This document shows positions 28,001 to 40,500 of a stretch of DNA of 64,000 nt, in pieces. Each line of letters begins with the position of its first letter. The stretch's first letter is position 1. Source of the stretch: Anthoceros angustus (lineage: Eukaryota; Streptophyta; Anthocerotopsida; Anthocerotales; Anthocerotaceae); the NCBI GenBank assembly GCA_010909165.1, contig VJWM01000068.1:868001-932000 (forward strand). Direction: 5' to 3'. The position numbers and the translations under genes are program-made. The notes under the pieces were generated by a model, which saw nothing but the letters and a program-made list of their open reading frames with translations, did not search any database and was not told where the DNA came from.

Positions 28001-29131
28001 CTCGTTCAAGTCCCTCTCCGCACTGAAGCGGTACTGCATAGACACCGCCCGGTACTGACACAGCCCCGCCACATCGCTCTGCGAGTCGTGCTCCAGCGCG
28101 TACGGCTGGCCATTGGTGATGAGCTGTACCCTGTCGTTCACAATCTCCGGCATCCACACTTGCACCAGGACATCCCCCTTGCCCCGTGCAATCATCTGTA
28201 ACGCCTGCATCATCCGGTCCTTGAAAGAGAAGGACAAACAGGGAGTGATCCAAACGCTACTTTTCTTCTGCTGCAGACCGACCGGCGAAACCAGCTGCAT
28301 CTGCTGCTGCTGCTGCTGCTGTTGCTGCTTCACATCCTCCGGCCATCCCCCCGCGTCCCGCTCCTTCGGCGAGGCCAAGTAATCCAGCAAATCCTCCGGG
28401 GAAAACTGCCCCGGCGGAGACATCCCCGCCGCAGCCTGCGGCACCGGCAACACGGCCTCCACAGGCGCCTGCATACCAGCACCAGCCTGCGCGGCGGCAA
28501 GCGCGTAATCTACATCCGAAACCTGCCGCACCTGCTGCGACTGCTCCAAACCGAAGAGCGCCTGCGAGAGCCGCGCGTACTCGGACGCGGCACTGAATCC
28601 TCCAGGATTCAACGCATGCTGTTGTTGCTGCACTTGCTGTTGCACTTGTTGTTGCTGATGCAATTGCTGCTGTTGCTGCTGCTGCTGCAGCTCTCCTACT
28701 CCAGGCCCCGGCGGACTATACGACACAAAACCCGGCTGCTGCTGCTGCTGCTGCAGAGCCGCGGAGTACGGCGAGCCCGCGGGAGACAGGTTTTTCGGCG
28801 AGAAGGAGAAGTTGAGGAACGGCATCCCGAAGTCCCCCGGGGATCCGGCCATCCAGGCCTCGGAGCCTTGATCACACAGCGAGTCCAGCTCCATGAGCTC
28901 CATGAGCGGCGGGTCATCCACAAGAAAACGCGCATCCGGAGAACCCGACGCCAGCAACTTGGAGACGTCACCGTCCCATCCTCTTCCGCCATTCACCCCG
29001 GCCGAGGCCGGGCTCGCCCCGGCCGGGACCGGGCTCGCCCCGGCCATCCCCTCCGGCATGGACGCCTGCTGCAGCTGCAACTGCAGCTCCTGCGTGCTAA
29101 GGCGGGGCGACTTGGTCTCGGCTCCGTCCAT
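25080..29131 (-). CDS. NLP: NIN-like protein (NLP), RWP-RK and PB1 transcription factor
   Basis: Three exons: 29131-27752, 27472-26281 and 26158-25080, in frame for 1216 aa. The start is the ATG at 29131. Exon 1 encodes an acidic, Gln-rich N-terminus followed by the conserved NLP domain ([55 protein letters not shown]). Exon 2 continues this GAF-like region ([29 protein letters not shown]), then a Gln/His-rich linker and [24 protein letters not shown]. Exon 3 completes RWP-RK ([18 protein letters not shown]) and ends with PB1 ([38 protein letters not shown]). NLPs sense nitrate through the N-terminal region and activate nitrate-response genes in the nucleus; PB1 mediates oligomerisation. All domains look intact. 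This is the complete member of the tandem pair. Confidence 0.95.
28285..28756 (-). repeat. Poly-Gln trinucleotide tracts in NLP exon 1
   Basis: Three separate CTG-type tracts (about 28298-28328, 28619-28692 and 28735-28754) encode glutamine runs in the N-terminal half of the complete NLP. They are possible length-variable activation-domain elements. Confidence 0.8.
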
Positions 29132-30049
29132 CACAGCTGGAAGCTTCCGTCACCGCCATGCTCCGCCGCGGTCCAGCTCCAGCTCCAGCTCCAGCTTCTC
29201 CACCACCAGATTCAGCATCCCAGTCCGAGCACCGGCGCCAGCGGCACACGCAAACGCAACGGCAGCGGCAGCGAAGGTGACGAGATGCCGGCGATTGGCC
29301 TCGGCGGAGACGATTTTTCTTTTACCGCGTAAGTCCCCAGCCCGCCGGGGAAGGGATGAACCGAAGCGGGCCAAGCGTCGGTTGGCTGTTCGCACTCCAG
29401 TTGAGAGCGACTTGGCTTAGTGCATATGTAATTACGGGCGGTGCGACGGCGTCCCAAATCGGGCCGCCAACTTGTCCGGGTATCGGGAATACAGTATTCA
29501 CCCAGGGGTAAAGCAAGAGAAAGGGATCTGTCGCCAGATTCTATTTTGTCACTATGCACGAAAAGTGGGGGGGACAACACGCGCAGGCGGGCGCAGTCCT
29601 GTGACAGAAATTTGGATGCCGCGACGCGTGCCCAGCCGACGTGGCCCTCCCCACCCGGTGGCGCCACGATCTCCTACAGATCAGCGCGCATTTTAGGCGA
29701 ATGCTGCTCCCGCTTTTCCACATGTATCATATCACACACCTCATCTCCATGAATAACGTTAGTTTTTATTAAGAAAACAAAAAGCGAGAGAGGTGAAAAA
29801 TAGAATAAGGGAGTATCAAGCTCCATGTCTAAAGTCACCTACGCCGCCTGCAATGTCATAACTAGGGAGATTGAACGGCCTAGATATTATTGACTAGTTG
29901 AGGATACACCTGCAGCTGTTGTACGTAAGACAGCCCTATGAGTCCCCTTTAAAGGGTAATGGACACCCCAAACAACACTTTGAAATAGGACAAGGTAGTC
30001 CTTCTCAATTCTCCTTGCATGGTATGCTTTGGCTTGTGACTAGATAAAT
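29132..30049. other. Upstream region of the complete NLP gene
   Basis: This 0.9-kb stretch lies between the NLP start and the minisatellite. The first several hundred bases are GC-rich and should contain the NLP 5' leader and promoter. An abrupt change to AT-rich sequence occurs near 29740. No gene was recognised. Confidence 0.5.
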
Positions 30050-32960
30050 TTATCAAAGTCTTTTAAAGCCAATGTCCTATATATCCATAGTAAACAATAA
30101 GTGGAATGAAGAAGTGGCCTGCCCTGCATTCTTTACACTTAGTGACCTTAGAAGCTACCTCTCCAATTGCCACTTTTAAAGCCAATGCCCTATGTCTCCA
30201 TAGTAAACCATAAGCGGATTGAAGAAGTGCCCTGCCTGCATTCTTTACACTTAGTGACCTTAGAAGCCACCTCTTCAGCTACCACTTTTATAGCCAATGC
30301 CCTATGTCTCCATAGTAAACAATAAGCGAAATGAAGAAGTGCCCTGCCTGCATTCTTTACACTTAATGACCTTAGCCACCTCTTCAGCTGCCACTTTTAA
30401 AGCCAATGCCCTATGTCTCCATAGTCAACAATAAGCGGAATGAAGAAGTGGCCTGCCTGCATTCTTTACACTTAGTGACCTTAGAAGCCACCTCTTCAGC
30501 TGCCACTTTTAAAGCCAATGCCCTATGTCTCCATAGTAAACAATAAGCGGAATGAAGAAGTGCCCTGCCTGCATTCTTTACACTTAGTGACCGTAGAAGC
30601 CACCTCTTCAGCTGCCACTTTTATAGCCAATGCCCTTTTAAAGCCAATGCCCTATGTCCATAGTAAACAATAAGCGGAATGAAGAAGTGCCCTGCCTGCA
30701 TTCTTTACACTTAGTGACCGTAGAAGCCACCTCTTCAGCTGCCACTTTTATAGCCAATGCCCTATGTCTCCAGAGTAAACAATAAGCGGAATGAAGAAGT
30801 GCCCTGCCTGCATTCTCTACACTTAATGACCTTAGAAAGTGCCCTGCCTGCATTCTCTACACTTAATGACCTTAGAAGCCACCTCTTCAGCCGCCACTTT
30901 TAAAGCCAATGCCCTATATCTCCATAGTAAACAATAAGCGGAATGAAGAAGTGGCCTGCCTGCATTCTTTACAATTAGTGACCTTAGCCACCTCTTCAGC
31001 TGCCACTTTTAAAGCCAATGCCCTATGTCTCCATAGTCAACAATAAGCGGAATGAAGAAGTGGCCTGCCTGCATTCTTTACACTTAGTGACCTTAGAAGC
31101 CACCTCTTCAGCTGCCACTTTTAAAGCCAATGCCCTATGTCTCCATAGTAAACAATAAGCGGAATGAAGAAGTGCCCTGCCTGCATTCTTTACACTTAGT
31201 GACCGTAGCCACCTCTTCAGCTGCCACTTTTATAGCCAATGCCCTTTTAAAGCCAATGCCCTATGTCCATAGTAAACAATAAGCGGAATGAAGAAGTGCC
31301 CTGCCTGCATTCTTTACACTTAGTGACCGTAAGCCACCTCTTCAGCTGCCACTTTTATAGCCAATGCCCTATGTCTCCAGAGTAAACAATAAGCGGAATG
31401 AAGAAGTGCCCTGCATTCTCTACACTTAATGACCTTAGAAAGTGCCCTGCCTGCTACACTTAATGACCTTAGAAGCCACCTCTTCAGCCGCCACTTTTAA
31501 AGCCAATGCCCTATATCTCCATAGTAAACAATAAGCGGAATGAAGAAGTGGCCTGCCTGCATTCTTTACAATTAGTGACCTTAGAAGCCACCTCTTCAGC
31601 TGCCACTTTTAAAGCCAATGCCCTATGTCTCCAGAGTAAACAAGCGGAATGAAGAAGTGCCCTGCCTGCATTCTTTACACTTAGTGACCTTAGAAGCCAC
31701 CTTCAGCTGCCACTTTTAAAGCCAATGCCCTATGTCTCCATAGTCAACAATAAGCGGAATGAAGAAGTGGCCTATCTGCATTCTTTACACTTAGTGACCT
31801 TAGAAGCCACCTCTTCAGCTACCACTTTTATAGCCAATGCCCTATGTCTCCATAGTAAACAATAAGCGAAATGAAGAAGTGCCCTGCCTGCATTCTTTAC
31901 ACTTAATGACCTTAGAAGCCACCTCTTCAGCTGCCACTTTTAAAGCCAATGCCCTATGTCTCCATAGTCAACAATAAGCGGAATGAAGAAGTGGCCTGCC
32001 TGCATTCTTTACACTTAGTGACCTTAGAAGCCACCTCTTCAGCTGCCACTTTTAAAGCCAATGCCCTATGTCTCCATAGTAAACAATAAGCGGAATGAAG
32101 AAGTGCCCTGCCTGCATTCTTTACACTTAGTGACCGTAGCCACCTCTTCAGCTGCCACTTTTATAGCCAATGCCCTTTTAAAGCCAATGCCCTATGTCCA
32201 TAGTAAACAATAAGCGGAATGAAGAAGTGCCCTGCCTGCATTCTTTACACTTAGTGACCGTAAGCCACCTCTTCAGCTGCCACTTTTATAGCCAATGCCC
32301 TATGTCTCCAGAGTAAACAATAAGCGGAATGAAGAAGTGCCCTGCATTCTCTACACTTAATGACCTTAGAAAGTGCCCTGCCTGCTACACTTAATGACCT
32401 TAGAAGCCACCTCTTCAGCCGCCACTTTTAAAGCCAATGCCCTATATCTCCATAGTAAACAATAAGCGGAATGAAGAAGTGGCCTGCCTGCATTCTTTAC
32501 AATTAGTGACCTTAGAAGCCACCTCTTCAGCTGCCACTTTTAAAGCCAATGCCCTATGTCTCCAGAGTAAACAAGCGGAATGAAGAAGTGCCCTGCCTGC
32601 ATTCTTTACACTTAGTGACCTTAGAAGCCACCTCTTCAGCTGCCACTTTTAAAGCCAATGCCCTATGTCTCCATAGTCAACAATAAGCGGAATGAAGAAG
32701 TGGCCTATCTGCATTCTCTACACTTAGTGACCTTAGAAGCCACCTCTTCAGCTGCCACTTTTATAGCCAATGCCCTATGTCTCGAGAGTAAACAATAAGC
32801 GGAATGAAGAAGTGGCCTGCCTGCATTCTTTACACTTAGTGACCTTAGAAGCCACCTCAATAAGCGGAATTTAGTGACCTTAGAAGCCACCTCAATAAGC
32901 GGAATGAAGAGGTGGCCTGACTTGATTCTTTAGACTTAGTGACCTTAGAAGCCATCTCTT
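30050..32960. repeat. 112-bp minisatellite array with higher-order repeat
   Basis: About 26 tandem copies of a 112-bp unit. A core AGCCAATGCCCTATGTCTCC recurs at 112-bp steps (for example 30180 and 30292). Each unit also contains an AATAAGCGGAATGAAGAAGTG block, a CTGCATTCTTTACACTTAGTGACC block and a GCCACCTCTTCAGC block. Some units are shortened, and a partial-duplication variant (TGCCCTTTTAAAGCCAATG) occurs near 30632, 31246 and 32175. The blocks starting near 31021 and 31952 match almost base for base, giving a higher-order unit of about 930 bp. The final units (32840-32960) are degenerate. ORFs across it are not genes: 112 is not a multiple of three. Confidence 0.95.
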
Positions 32961-33000
32961 CAGCTGCCACTAATTATCGTGATGTACGAATGGTGTGTCG

Positions 33001-33151
33001 CACAACCTGTTTACTTATTTAACTATAGTTCTCATCTATCATCATCATGACACACATTCAACACAAGCATGCAAAAGCACAACCTGCTTACTTATTTAAC
33101 TATAGTTCTCATCTATCATCATCATGACACACATTCAACACAAGCATGCAA
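33001..33151. repeat. Two-copy 76-bp direct repeat
   Basis: A 76-bp sequence beginning CACAACCTG and ending ACACAAGCATGCAAAA occurs twice head to tail just beyond the minisatellite, nearly identical. It contains a CATCATCATCATGACACAC block. Confidence 0.85.
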
Positions 33152-34447
33152 AACACATGTTGTCCTTCATGACTGTAGGCACATTAAGAAGGAGCTTTCA
33201 GTCACACTACATACATCCCACACCCTCACTTTTTTTTTTCTTTTTGGTGTAACCAAATTTCATATTAAGGGAAAAAAATCTACGATAACACGCTTCACCA
33301 CATCAATACTTCAACCTCAAAAACTTCTCAAGCTTAGCTCCCGATGCACATACGTTGCGCAGTCTTTCAAACACACACATTTTATTGGACTCTCACGAGT
33401 ATACAAGGTTACGGTTGATTAGCGTCATGTTGTGCTAGGTTTTGATCTTGGGCTGGGTTGTCTTCCTCTGTCGTTCTCGCGTACACCAGGTTGCTCTCAC
33501 CAGCCAACGTCCGTTGGCCTCGTCGTTCGACAATTCCAAGCCTGATGTTGCGCTTCCTTCATTTCGGCTATTTCCAATGGATTTATCTATCTCTGAATTT
33601 CGAGAAAATGCTAATTTGATTTAACTACTTAATTAATATTTATCAACAGCACGCATCCACGCATGAGAAGATAGAACGCAAGACAGGCCTCTTCATGAAG
33701 ATGCTTGGGAAGCCTACAAAATATATGGAGGCATGGGAACGAGTCTCCAACATCCTCATAGTGTGATCTAGCTGAGTTTGCATCCATTCCCATGTGATAA
33801 TTTCTAATTGCATTGTGATGAGGTATTTGTGAAGCAAAGCTGGTGAAGGACACTAGACATACTTGGGCCTCTAATGTAGTTTGATCGAAATCCTTATGCC
33901 ATCTTCCCCAAGTGAGATTTCACCCCTCTAATTCCATTGAATACTTTGGCACAAACCGAACAAAGGTCTCCTTTGCACTCGCGGAAGGGGGGGCTCCATT
34001 CTAGTTCACAAGTAGATCGACTAGGATAACAAGTTCAGGTTAGATGGTCACGCTCGGCTCCCATGATTGAAACCTAGCAACATAAATAAGATGAGCTACA
34101 ACTTGAAAGGTTGGATGAGGCACAACTTGAGAGTAGGGCACTTGGATAAGCCATAGCTTGAGCTTGAGAGCCACTAAGTAGCTACATTGAGCAGCTAGCC
34201 CTAAAGGTGCAATAAGTTAACACCCAACATGAACATACCCTAATCCCGATTGTGATCCGCTCCTAGGGCTGTGGAGTGAGGAGTGAGCAACCACCTCTCT
34301 AGGTGGAAAAGGTAAACAAACATGCCCCCATCCCAACAGAAATCCCCTCTATCCTTCTTCTATCTTCTGTGTTTCCATGTACAAATGGATGTCACGATTC
34401 CGATTCTGATTCCGATTCCGATGTGTATACACGCATATTAATGTATG

Positions 34448-34539
34448 GTTATGAGACGCGGGGGAAAGTTATGAGACGCGGGGGGAAGTTATGACACTGC
34501 GGGGAAAGTTAAGGGGGAAAGTTATGACACGCGGATGTA
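34448..34539. repeat. 20-bp G-rich tandem repeat
   Basis: Four to five copies of a unit of about 20 bp, GTTATGAGACGCGGGGGAAA and variants, one of them shortened to 13 bp. It lies in a gene-free interval. Confidence 0.8.
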
Positions 34540-36807
34540 TGACATTACTGTACATATGGTTGAAATGACACACCAAATCTGAATGTTTGTCGGTTGGAAG
34601 TTTGCATGGAAGCAAAACTTCCAGGTCAGGCTAAGCATGGCAGGGCTTTACAGGTGAATGCAACGAATATGTGTGTGATGGCAGCGTTGAAGGAGGAGGG
34701 TACCATGAATATCCTCCTCCGTGATGTATGCTGGCTCCCTGGCCGCAGACTGGGTGTTGCAAATTATGGAGGCCATCTGGTTCCAAACTTGGAGCATCAT
34801 GGACATGGCAGGAAGGAAGGAAGGTGATTGGATGTCGGAGTTGTGTGAAACTGCCGAAGGTGAGCGGCAATGGCATTGAGAAGAGTCGCGTGGCACACGA
34901 TCTCTGTCCCTCCCAGGTGCGGTGCACGGTGCGCCGTGCGCCGGAGCTGGCCAGGGCTTTGCGAGGCCTAACTCGGGGTGGGCGGCCGGGGCCCGAGCAG
35001 GGTGTACGAACGCGGGGAGGCCGAGCGTCGGCGCTGAGCTTGTGCGGCGGCATAATTTCGGACCCGGGCACGCTTCGAGCACGCAGTGGGTTGTGGCCAC
35101 ATGAAGAACATTGCTCACTAGAAGCAGCTCAGTCACATGGAAGAAGTAGGTTAGTCACAGGAGGCTCCTATCGCAGGGCGGCCACGACCGGGGCGCAGCT
35201 GATGAGCAGGACACGTTGAATCCGTGACGTCGGTGGCCGCCTTGACGTTAGCAGCCCCGCACATGGAGGTTGCGAGCGTGGCGAGAGCGAGCGGGTTGGG
35301 GAGAAAATTTCCTCAGGAGCTGGAGCCAGTGAAGCGGGGGATCCCGGAAATGAGGGTTCGGCTGTTGCCGTGGCTGTGTGTGGCTGGGGCCCGGCCGGTG
35401 CTGGCCTGCTGGCCTGGAGGAGCTGCATTTTTGGAGGTGGAACTGGTATGCGTGTTGGCTTTTGGAAGGCGGGAATGGGATCTCAAAATTTCACCACTGG
35501 ACTGGGTGTGCAGTGATGAGAGGTGCGGAGCGGTCAGTCGTGTTCCCACAGAACATTGATTGTGTTGGGAGTGGGTGCCGGTGGCGCCGCTTTTGTAACT
35601 CAGCTTTTGGCCAGCTGTGGCCTGGTTATCAGGAGCCAGTCTCGGAGGAAAGAGCGGGCAACACTCCAAGAGGGATGCCATACTCAAGTCCGAAGTTGAA
35701 CTGGTACTTGACAGGCCTCGCCGGGAATGGCATCAATGGCGGGGGGCCAGGATCGAGCTCGTGGCAGGATCCCAGGACCCAGCATGCGGCCGGACGCCCA
35801 CCTCCACTGCACTTGCCCAACTTCTCGTACATGTCGTGTTGAGTGTAGTCAAACACACAACACACTGGACTGCACACAATCAAGCACTCCATGTCTGGTT
35901 TTGTGGGTCGTGGTGTTTGTCCCTTTTGCATCGTCCAGTCGTGCGTTGCCTTGCGGGTCCTGCAAACGCACACCTTGCTTGCACTTGCACTTGTAGCACA
36001 GCACAGCACAAACCCTGCAGTTGTGAGTAACTTGTGCTCGAGCGGGTCCATGCTGCTCGGCTCAGGTCTGCGTGTGACATGCATGGCACATGACATGACA
36101 GCACTCCGCCCCACCCTCCAGTGCTCGTGTTGTTGCCCGCCATGTCGTTTATGCAATGTTGGAATGGGCTGTTATGCTAGACTGTGTCGACATACGCACA
36201 GGAGCTGTGGTCGCCTGTCGTCTCCCTCTCTTTTCTGCTGCTGCCACCATTCCCATTTTGTCAGACAGCGGGCCCGCAGCCCACAGCGGCCGGGCGCACC
36301 GCTTCTTTCCCTTTTAAAGATGGTACCCAAAATGCGCAGTCTGCATAACGTGCTCCATCTGCTGACAGGCCCTGGAGCCCGGGCGACCGGGCCCTCCTGG
36401 AGGCTGGAACTTGCGGTGCAACCGGGCCTGGAGGAAGCGAACGCAATCCCATTGCCCTACAGTGCGTCACAGTATGCATCCTGTACTGGATTCACTGTTG
36501 GACACACTTGGTGCATTCTTACATGGCGTTACAAACCACAGTGCATGCAAGGGCAGGGAAGGGAGTCTCGTCTCGAGCTCCGCGAGTCCATGGAAGTCCA
36601 ATACGACCCGGCCCGCAGTACTAGGGTGTTGTCAGGAAGCTCCCCAGCTCCATTCCCACCCCTTGTCGTGTGCTGCTGCTTTAGCCCGGCTGCGGGTGCA
36701 GGGAAGCCGCAGGCCAGAGCGTGAGCGTGCACTGCGGTTCCACTTCGGATGCGGACTCGGCACTCAAGTGGGTCCTCCGATTTTGGAACTGGCCCACAAG
36801 CCGGAGG

Positions 36808-36853
36808 CGGAGCAGGAGCAGGAGCAGGAGCCGGAGCCGGAGCCGGAGCCGGA
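36808..36853. repeat. GAGCAG/GAGCCG hexamer repeat
   Basis: About seven tandem six-base units switch from GAGCAG to GAGCCG. On the minus strand they give an Ala-Pro run in an ORF that has no other protein-like feature. Confidence 0.8.
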
Positions 36854-37524
36854 CTTTTCTCTCCCACTCTCGGTTGGCTGAAAAAAGCCACGGTGCCCAG
36901 CCTCACACGTCTCCTCCGCCCGCACCGTCGAATCAAGGATTCTAAGAATGTAATGGCATCTTCTCGCTCTGGTGGGCAGGATGGAAGAGAAGTAGAAGTG
37001 GAAGAGGATGGGGATCTGTTAGCTGTGATGGAGGGGGAGGGGAATTTGTTCCTGGTGGTTTCCTGCTTGTTGCTTGTTTCATTGTTTGTCAAGAATCAGG
37101 TGTTGGGTGCACTTGGATGCATCGTGCGGACTCGGATGCTCCTCACATGCCAGGAGAGATCCGACGCCGCCCAATTCATATCTGGTGGGCCACCGGGGCG
37201 CCCACTTTGCTCTGGTGACGACTTGGGCTCGTCACATAGATCACGATGCGACTTCGAAGCTTCCTGTAACCTGCTCCTCCTGGCCAGACACACAACAAAC
37301 ACGAACACCACATACGTACGAGCATAAATGCTTTTCGAGGGAGCAAGGGAGATCCAAACCAATCTCCCAGGTGTCATGACAATCTGGGCGGGTATGCCCA
37401 AAATAACACTATATACTAGGTAGGTACTGTTGCTCCTCCATCGCGACTTGCATCGCCACAGGAGTGAATAATGGTAAGATAATAGTATGGTATCGCAAAA
37501 CTGCAACGGAACTTTCTTCTCTCT

Positions 37525-40500
37525 TCAGTTGTGAGATTCCAGAACCTGTTTCAGCCGCTCCACGAGCTGGGCCCTCCTCGATCCCTCCAGCTGCCATGCC
37601 ACCGACGAGATTCAGTTCGCATTACTGGCAACCGGGGCTTGTATTGGGTGCCGTAACAGGAAACGAGGCAAGGAAACAAGGACACTAGGCAAGGAAACCA
37701 AAGAAACAAGAGAAGAAACGAAACGAGGCAAGCAAACAGCATCCTACCGTGTGCAGGAGGGCATCCAAGCCTCGGGGCAGAGCTGACAAGTCTGAGTTGC
37801 TCCATGAGCTCATCTCCTTCGACAGCCGGTCGGCTCGTAGTGCTTGCAATTGCTCTGCCAGAGGCTGCCCATTATTGCACCATTCCAAGAACACGGCGTC
37901 CTTGCTCCATGGATCGTCTCCAGGGCCGCTGCATGGGAGCTGAGAAGCAAGGAACCACTCCTTTATCCATTCCAATGCCTGGTTGTCGGAGCAAGAATTT
38001 CCAGCTGCGCCTTTCACATCCTGGATCACTGATTCCTCTGCTAGCCTCCGTTTCAGCCTCTTGTAGAAGAAGTTGCGGGATTCCTCCCAAGGGACTACCT
38101 GCTTGATTACCTGCTTGGCAGCCATACGATAAGAGGTGTCGTGTAGCTCGGCGAACCGAATCGCCACTTGCTTGTAGTACGGAAGGAGGTGCTTCTCCCT
38201 CGCTTTTATTTGCTGCTGCAATTCAGCCGAGCCAGTAGAAGGGCTGCTTGCAAGCTGCTGCTTCAGACTAGCCAGCTGTGGGTCAAGGCGGTGCATGCAT
38301 TCCACAAGTTCCCGAGGACGGAACTTGATCTCTATCATGCCTTCAGGCTCCAGGACTCCACCCTTGGCTGTCGTGTCGGCGTACAGTTCCACCTTATCAG
38401 GGTTGATTTTGCTGTCCACCACAACCCAGGCTCCTCCTCGAAGTTCTCCCGTCTTGGGAATGTACACAAACACCGGTCGCTTGTAGGTTCTCAGGTGTTC
38501 CACTATCAGGGAGCCAGCCTGAAGGATTCCTTCAAAAAGATCTCTTTGCCCGCCAGAGAACCCCCTCCAGTTAGCCAAAATAAACAACGGAATGCCCTCC
38601 TTGTTAAAATCCAGCAGAGCTTGAGCAGTCTTTGCAGCAGAATCGGGGAACCAAACCTGTCCTGCCTGTGGCACCACTCTTTCATGGGAGTCCAGTTGCC
38701 CAGGATCAGCAGGTATTACCTGCATCACTGTCTGTGTTTCCACAGCAACCACGCCGACAGGAATACCCCCCAGCCGCGCACGCCCAGTCACCACAGTTTG
38801 TGCCCATCCTTCCAGAGTCTCCGTGAAGCTTCCTTTGTCAAATATCCCTCCCAGCCAGCTTTCGCTGCCCTGGACACCTTTGATGGCAGCTCGTGGATCA
38901 CAGGCGGTCTCTGGTATATACTGAACCAACCTCTCTGGAGGGTCTCCCAGATCTAGCACCGGCAGCCTCCCTTCTTGAACGGACGGAACGTAGCTAAGCC
39001 ACCTTAAGATTGCAGAAACCCCTTCTAGATCGTCTGTAACTGTGAGATGTACCACACCATTCTGAGCCATTACTTTTGGCCCACCCAACTGCATGTGAGA
39101 ACTGTAAACCTCTCTACCCAGAAGCTTATTCAGTGCTGAAAAGCCTGTGAGGATGATAGGCTGATCCACCCTTTGAATGCAGCGCATGCCTAACCTGGAA
39201 AGGTAAGCACCGATACCGACTGTTCTTCCAGTGACGTAGGTCAGAGTGAACGTTTCCTGATAAACCTTCGAAAATGCACCAGCGATTGCACCACTACCTG
39301 ACAGATTCTCTACCCCTAGCCCGTCCTCCTTCCCGACAACATCATCAATCACCCACCGTATCTCCCCAGACGGCAGAATCACTTCATGAGCATTCACGGA
39401 ATCTTGGATACGTCCATAATCCTCCGGAGTTAGGTACAGGTACTGCAAGCCACGCTCAGGAGCATCTTCTAACCATCCCACTTTGAATGTGGACCTCACT
39501 TCCTCTGCTAACCCAATCCTTGCTCCAGAGTTGGCTGCAAGATAGATTAGTGGCAACTTCTTTTCACAAGCAAGATCTGTTACTGCTTTGAAGAACTTAT
39601 CCTCCCTGGGTCCAAACGCGCCTGCACCGTACGCAACATCGTTTGCCACAACCAGGATGGTGCGCCCAGACGGATACTCACCAGTCCTGAGATGAAAGTA
39701 CCATGCGACCATCCCCACGTCATTTGTCGCAACAGGTCGCTCAACCTCAATCAGGGGTGTCCTCCAGTCTGCCTCCGAGTTTGAAAATACGAGTTCAGAG
39801 GTTCTCAGGAGAGACCCTTCACCCGCCTTCCCTGCAGCTTCCCACCACTGACGTAGAGCTGTCTCAAAAACCTGCAATCAGCATGCACAAATGATGATGA
39901 TTCGCTGTTCGGGCACGCCGGACCACAGCTCCAATGCTCGTGTGATTGTCAAAGTGCACTGGAGTGAGTACACATACCAATGGAAAGTCGTAGCAATATG
40001 TCGTGTTGTTTTTTCGTGCCAACAATCTCTTTCTGTCAATTGCATCCAAGGATTTGTACTTCGTCGTGAGCGGCTTCCCATGCAAGGAGCCCACACAGCT
40101 GTCCAGTGGCGAATAATATACCACAGCGTGTTGTGCTGGATCCAGTGCTTCTCGGTACACCTATGACATGAGGTACGGTACGGGCATCTCAGAATCACAA
40201 GAACACAAGCATATAAAGATGCAAAACAGCGAAACTGAACCAACAAACTAGACATTCATTGAAACCTGGACAGTGCATGTGTGGCCTGTTGGGTTGAACA
40301 CGACAATACGCCAAGCCCCACTAGCTGAGCCAACATTCTTGATATGCAGACGAAGCTCCCAAATCGCAACAGCAAGACGGTACATGCGGGCACCTAGTCT
40401 GCCGTAGATGTTTTCTGCCAAGCGTTGAAGGCTGCTAGCAATCACCTGTGGATCGCTTCCTGAACTGGTCGCCGAAAGACTATTGCTGCAAAAGCCATCC

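Larger units (their letters stand above)
33160..37524. other. 4.4-kb interval without recognised genes
   Basis: This lies between the repeats and the 3' end of the acetyl-CoA carboxylase gene. ORFs up to 277 aa exist on both strands but overlap each other and lack domain signatures. Simple repeats inside: GATTCC-type hexamers near 34395-34422, a 20-bp G-rich repeat near 34448-34539, and a GAGCAG/GAGCCG hexamer run near 36808-36853. The segment at 33440-33620 has protein-like composition on the plus strand but no match I recognise. Confidence 0.45.

Noticed and set aside
28322..29332. Plus-strand ORF of 336 codons, antisense to NLP exon 1
   Set aside because: It is Leu/Arg-rich and repetitive because it mirrors the poly-Gln tracts of the real minus-strand gene; no domain or splice support.
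30638..32890. Minus-strand ORFs of about 60-70 codons inside the minisatellite
   Set aside because: They repeat with the 112-bp unit and shift frame from unit to unit, so they are by-products of the array.
30050..32960. Possible CRISPR-like array
   Set aside because: Units are contiguous with no unique spacers, and the window is clearly eukaryotic.
36529..37092. Minus-strand ORF with an Ala-Pro run
   Set aside because: The run comes from a hexanucleotide repeat, and the rest has no domain or splice support.
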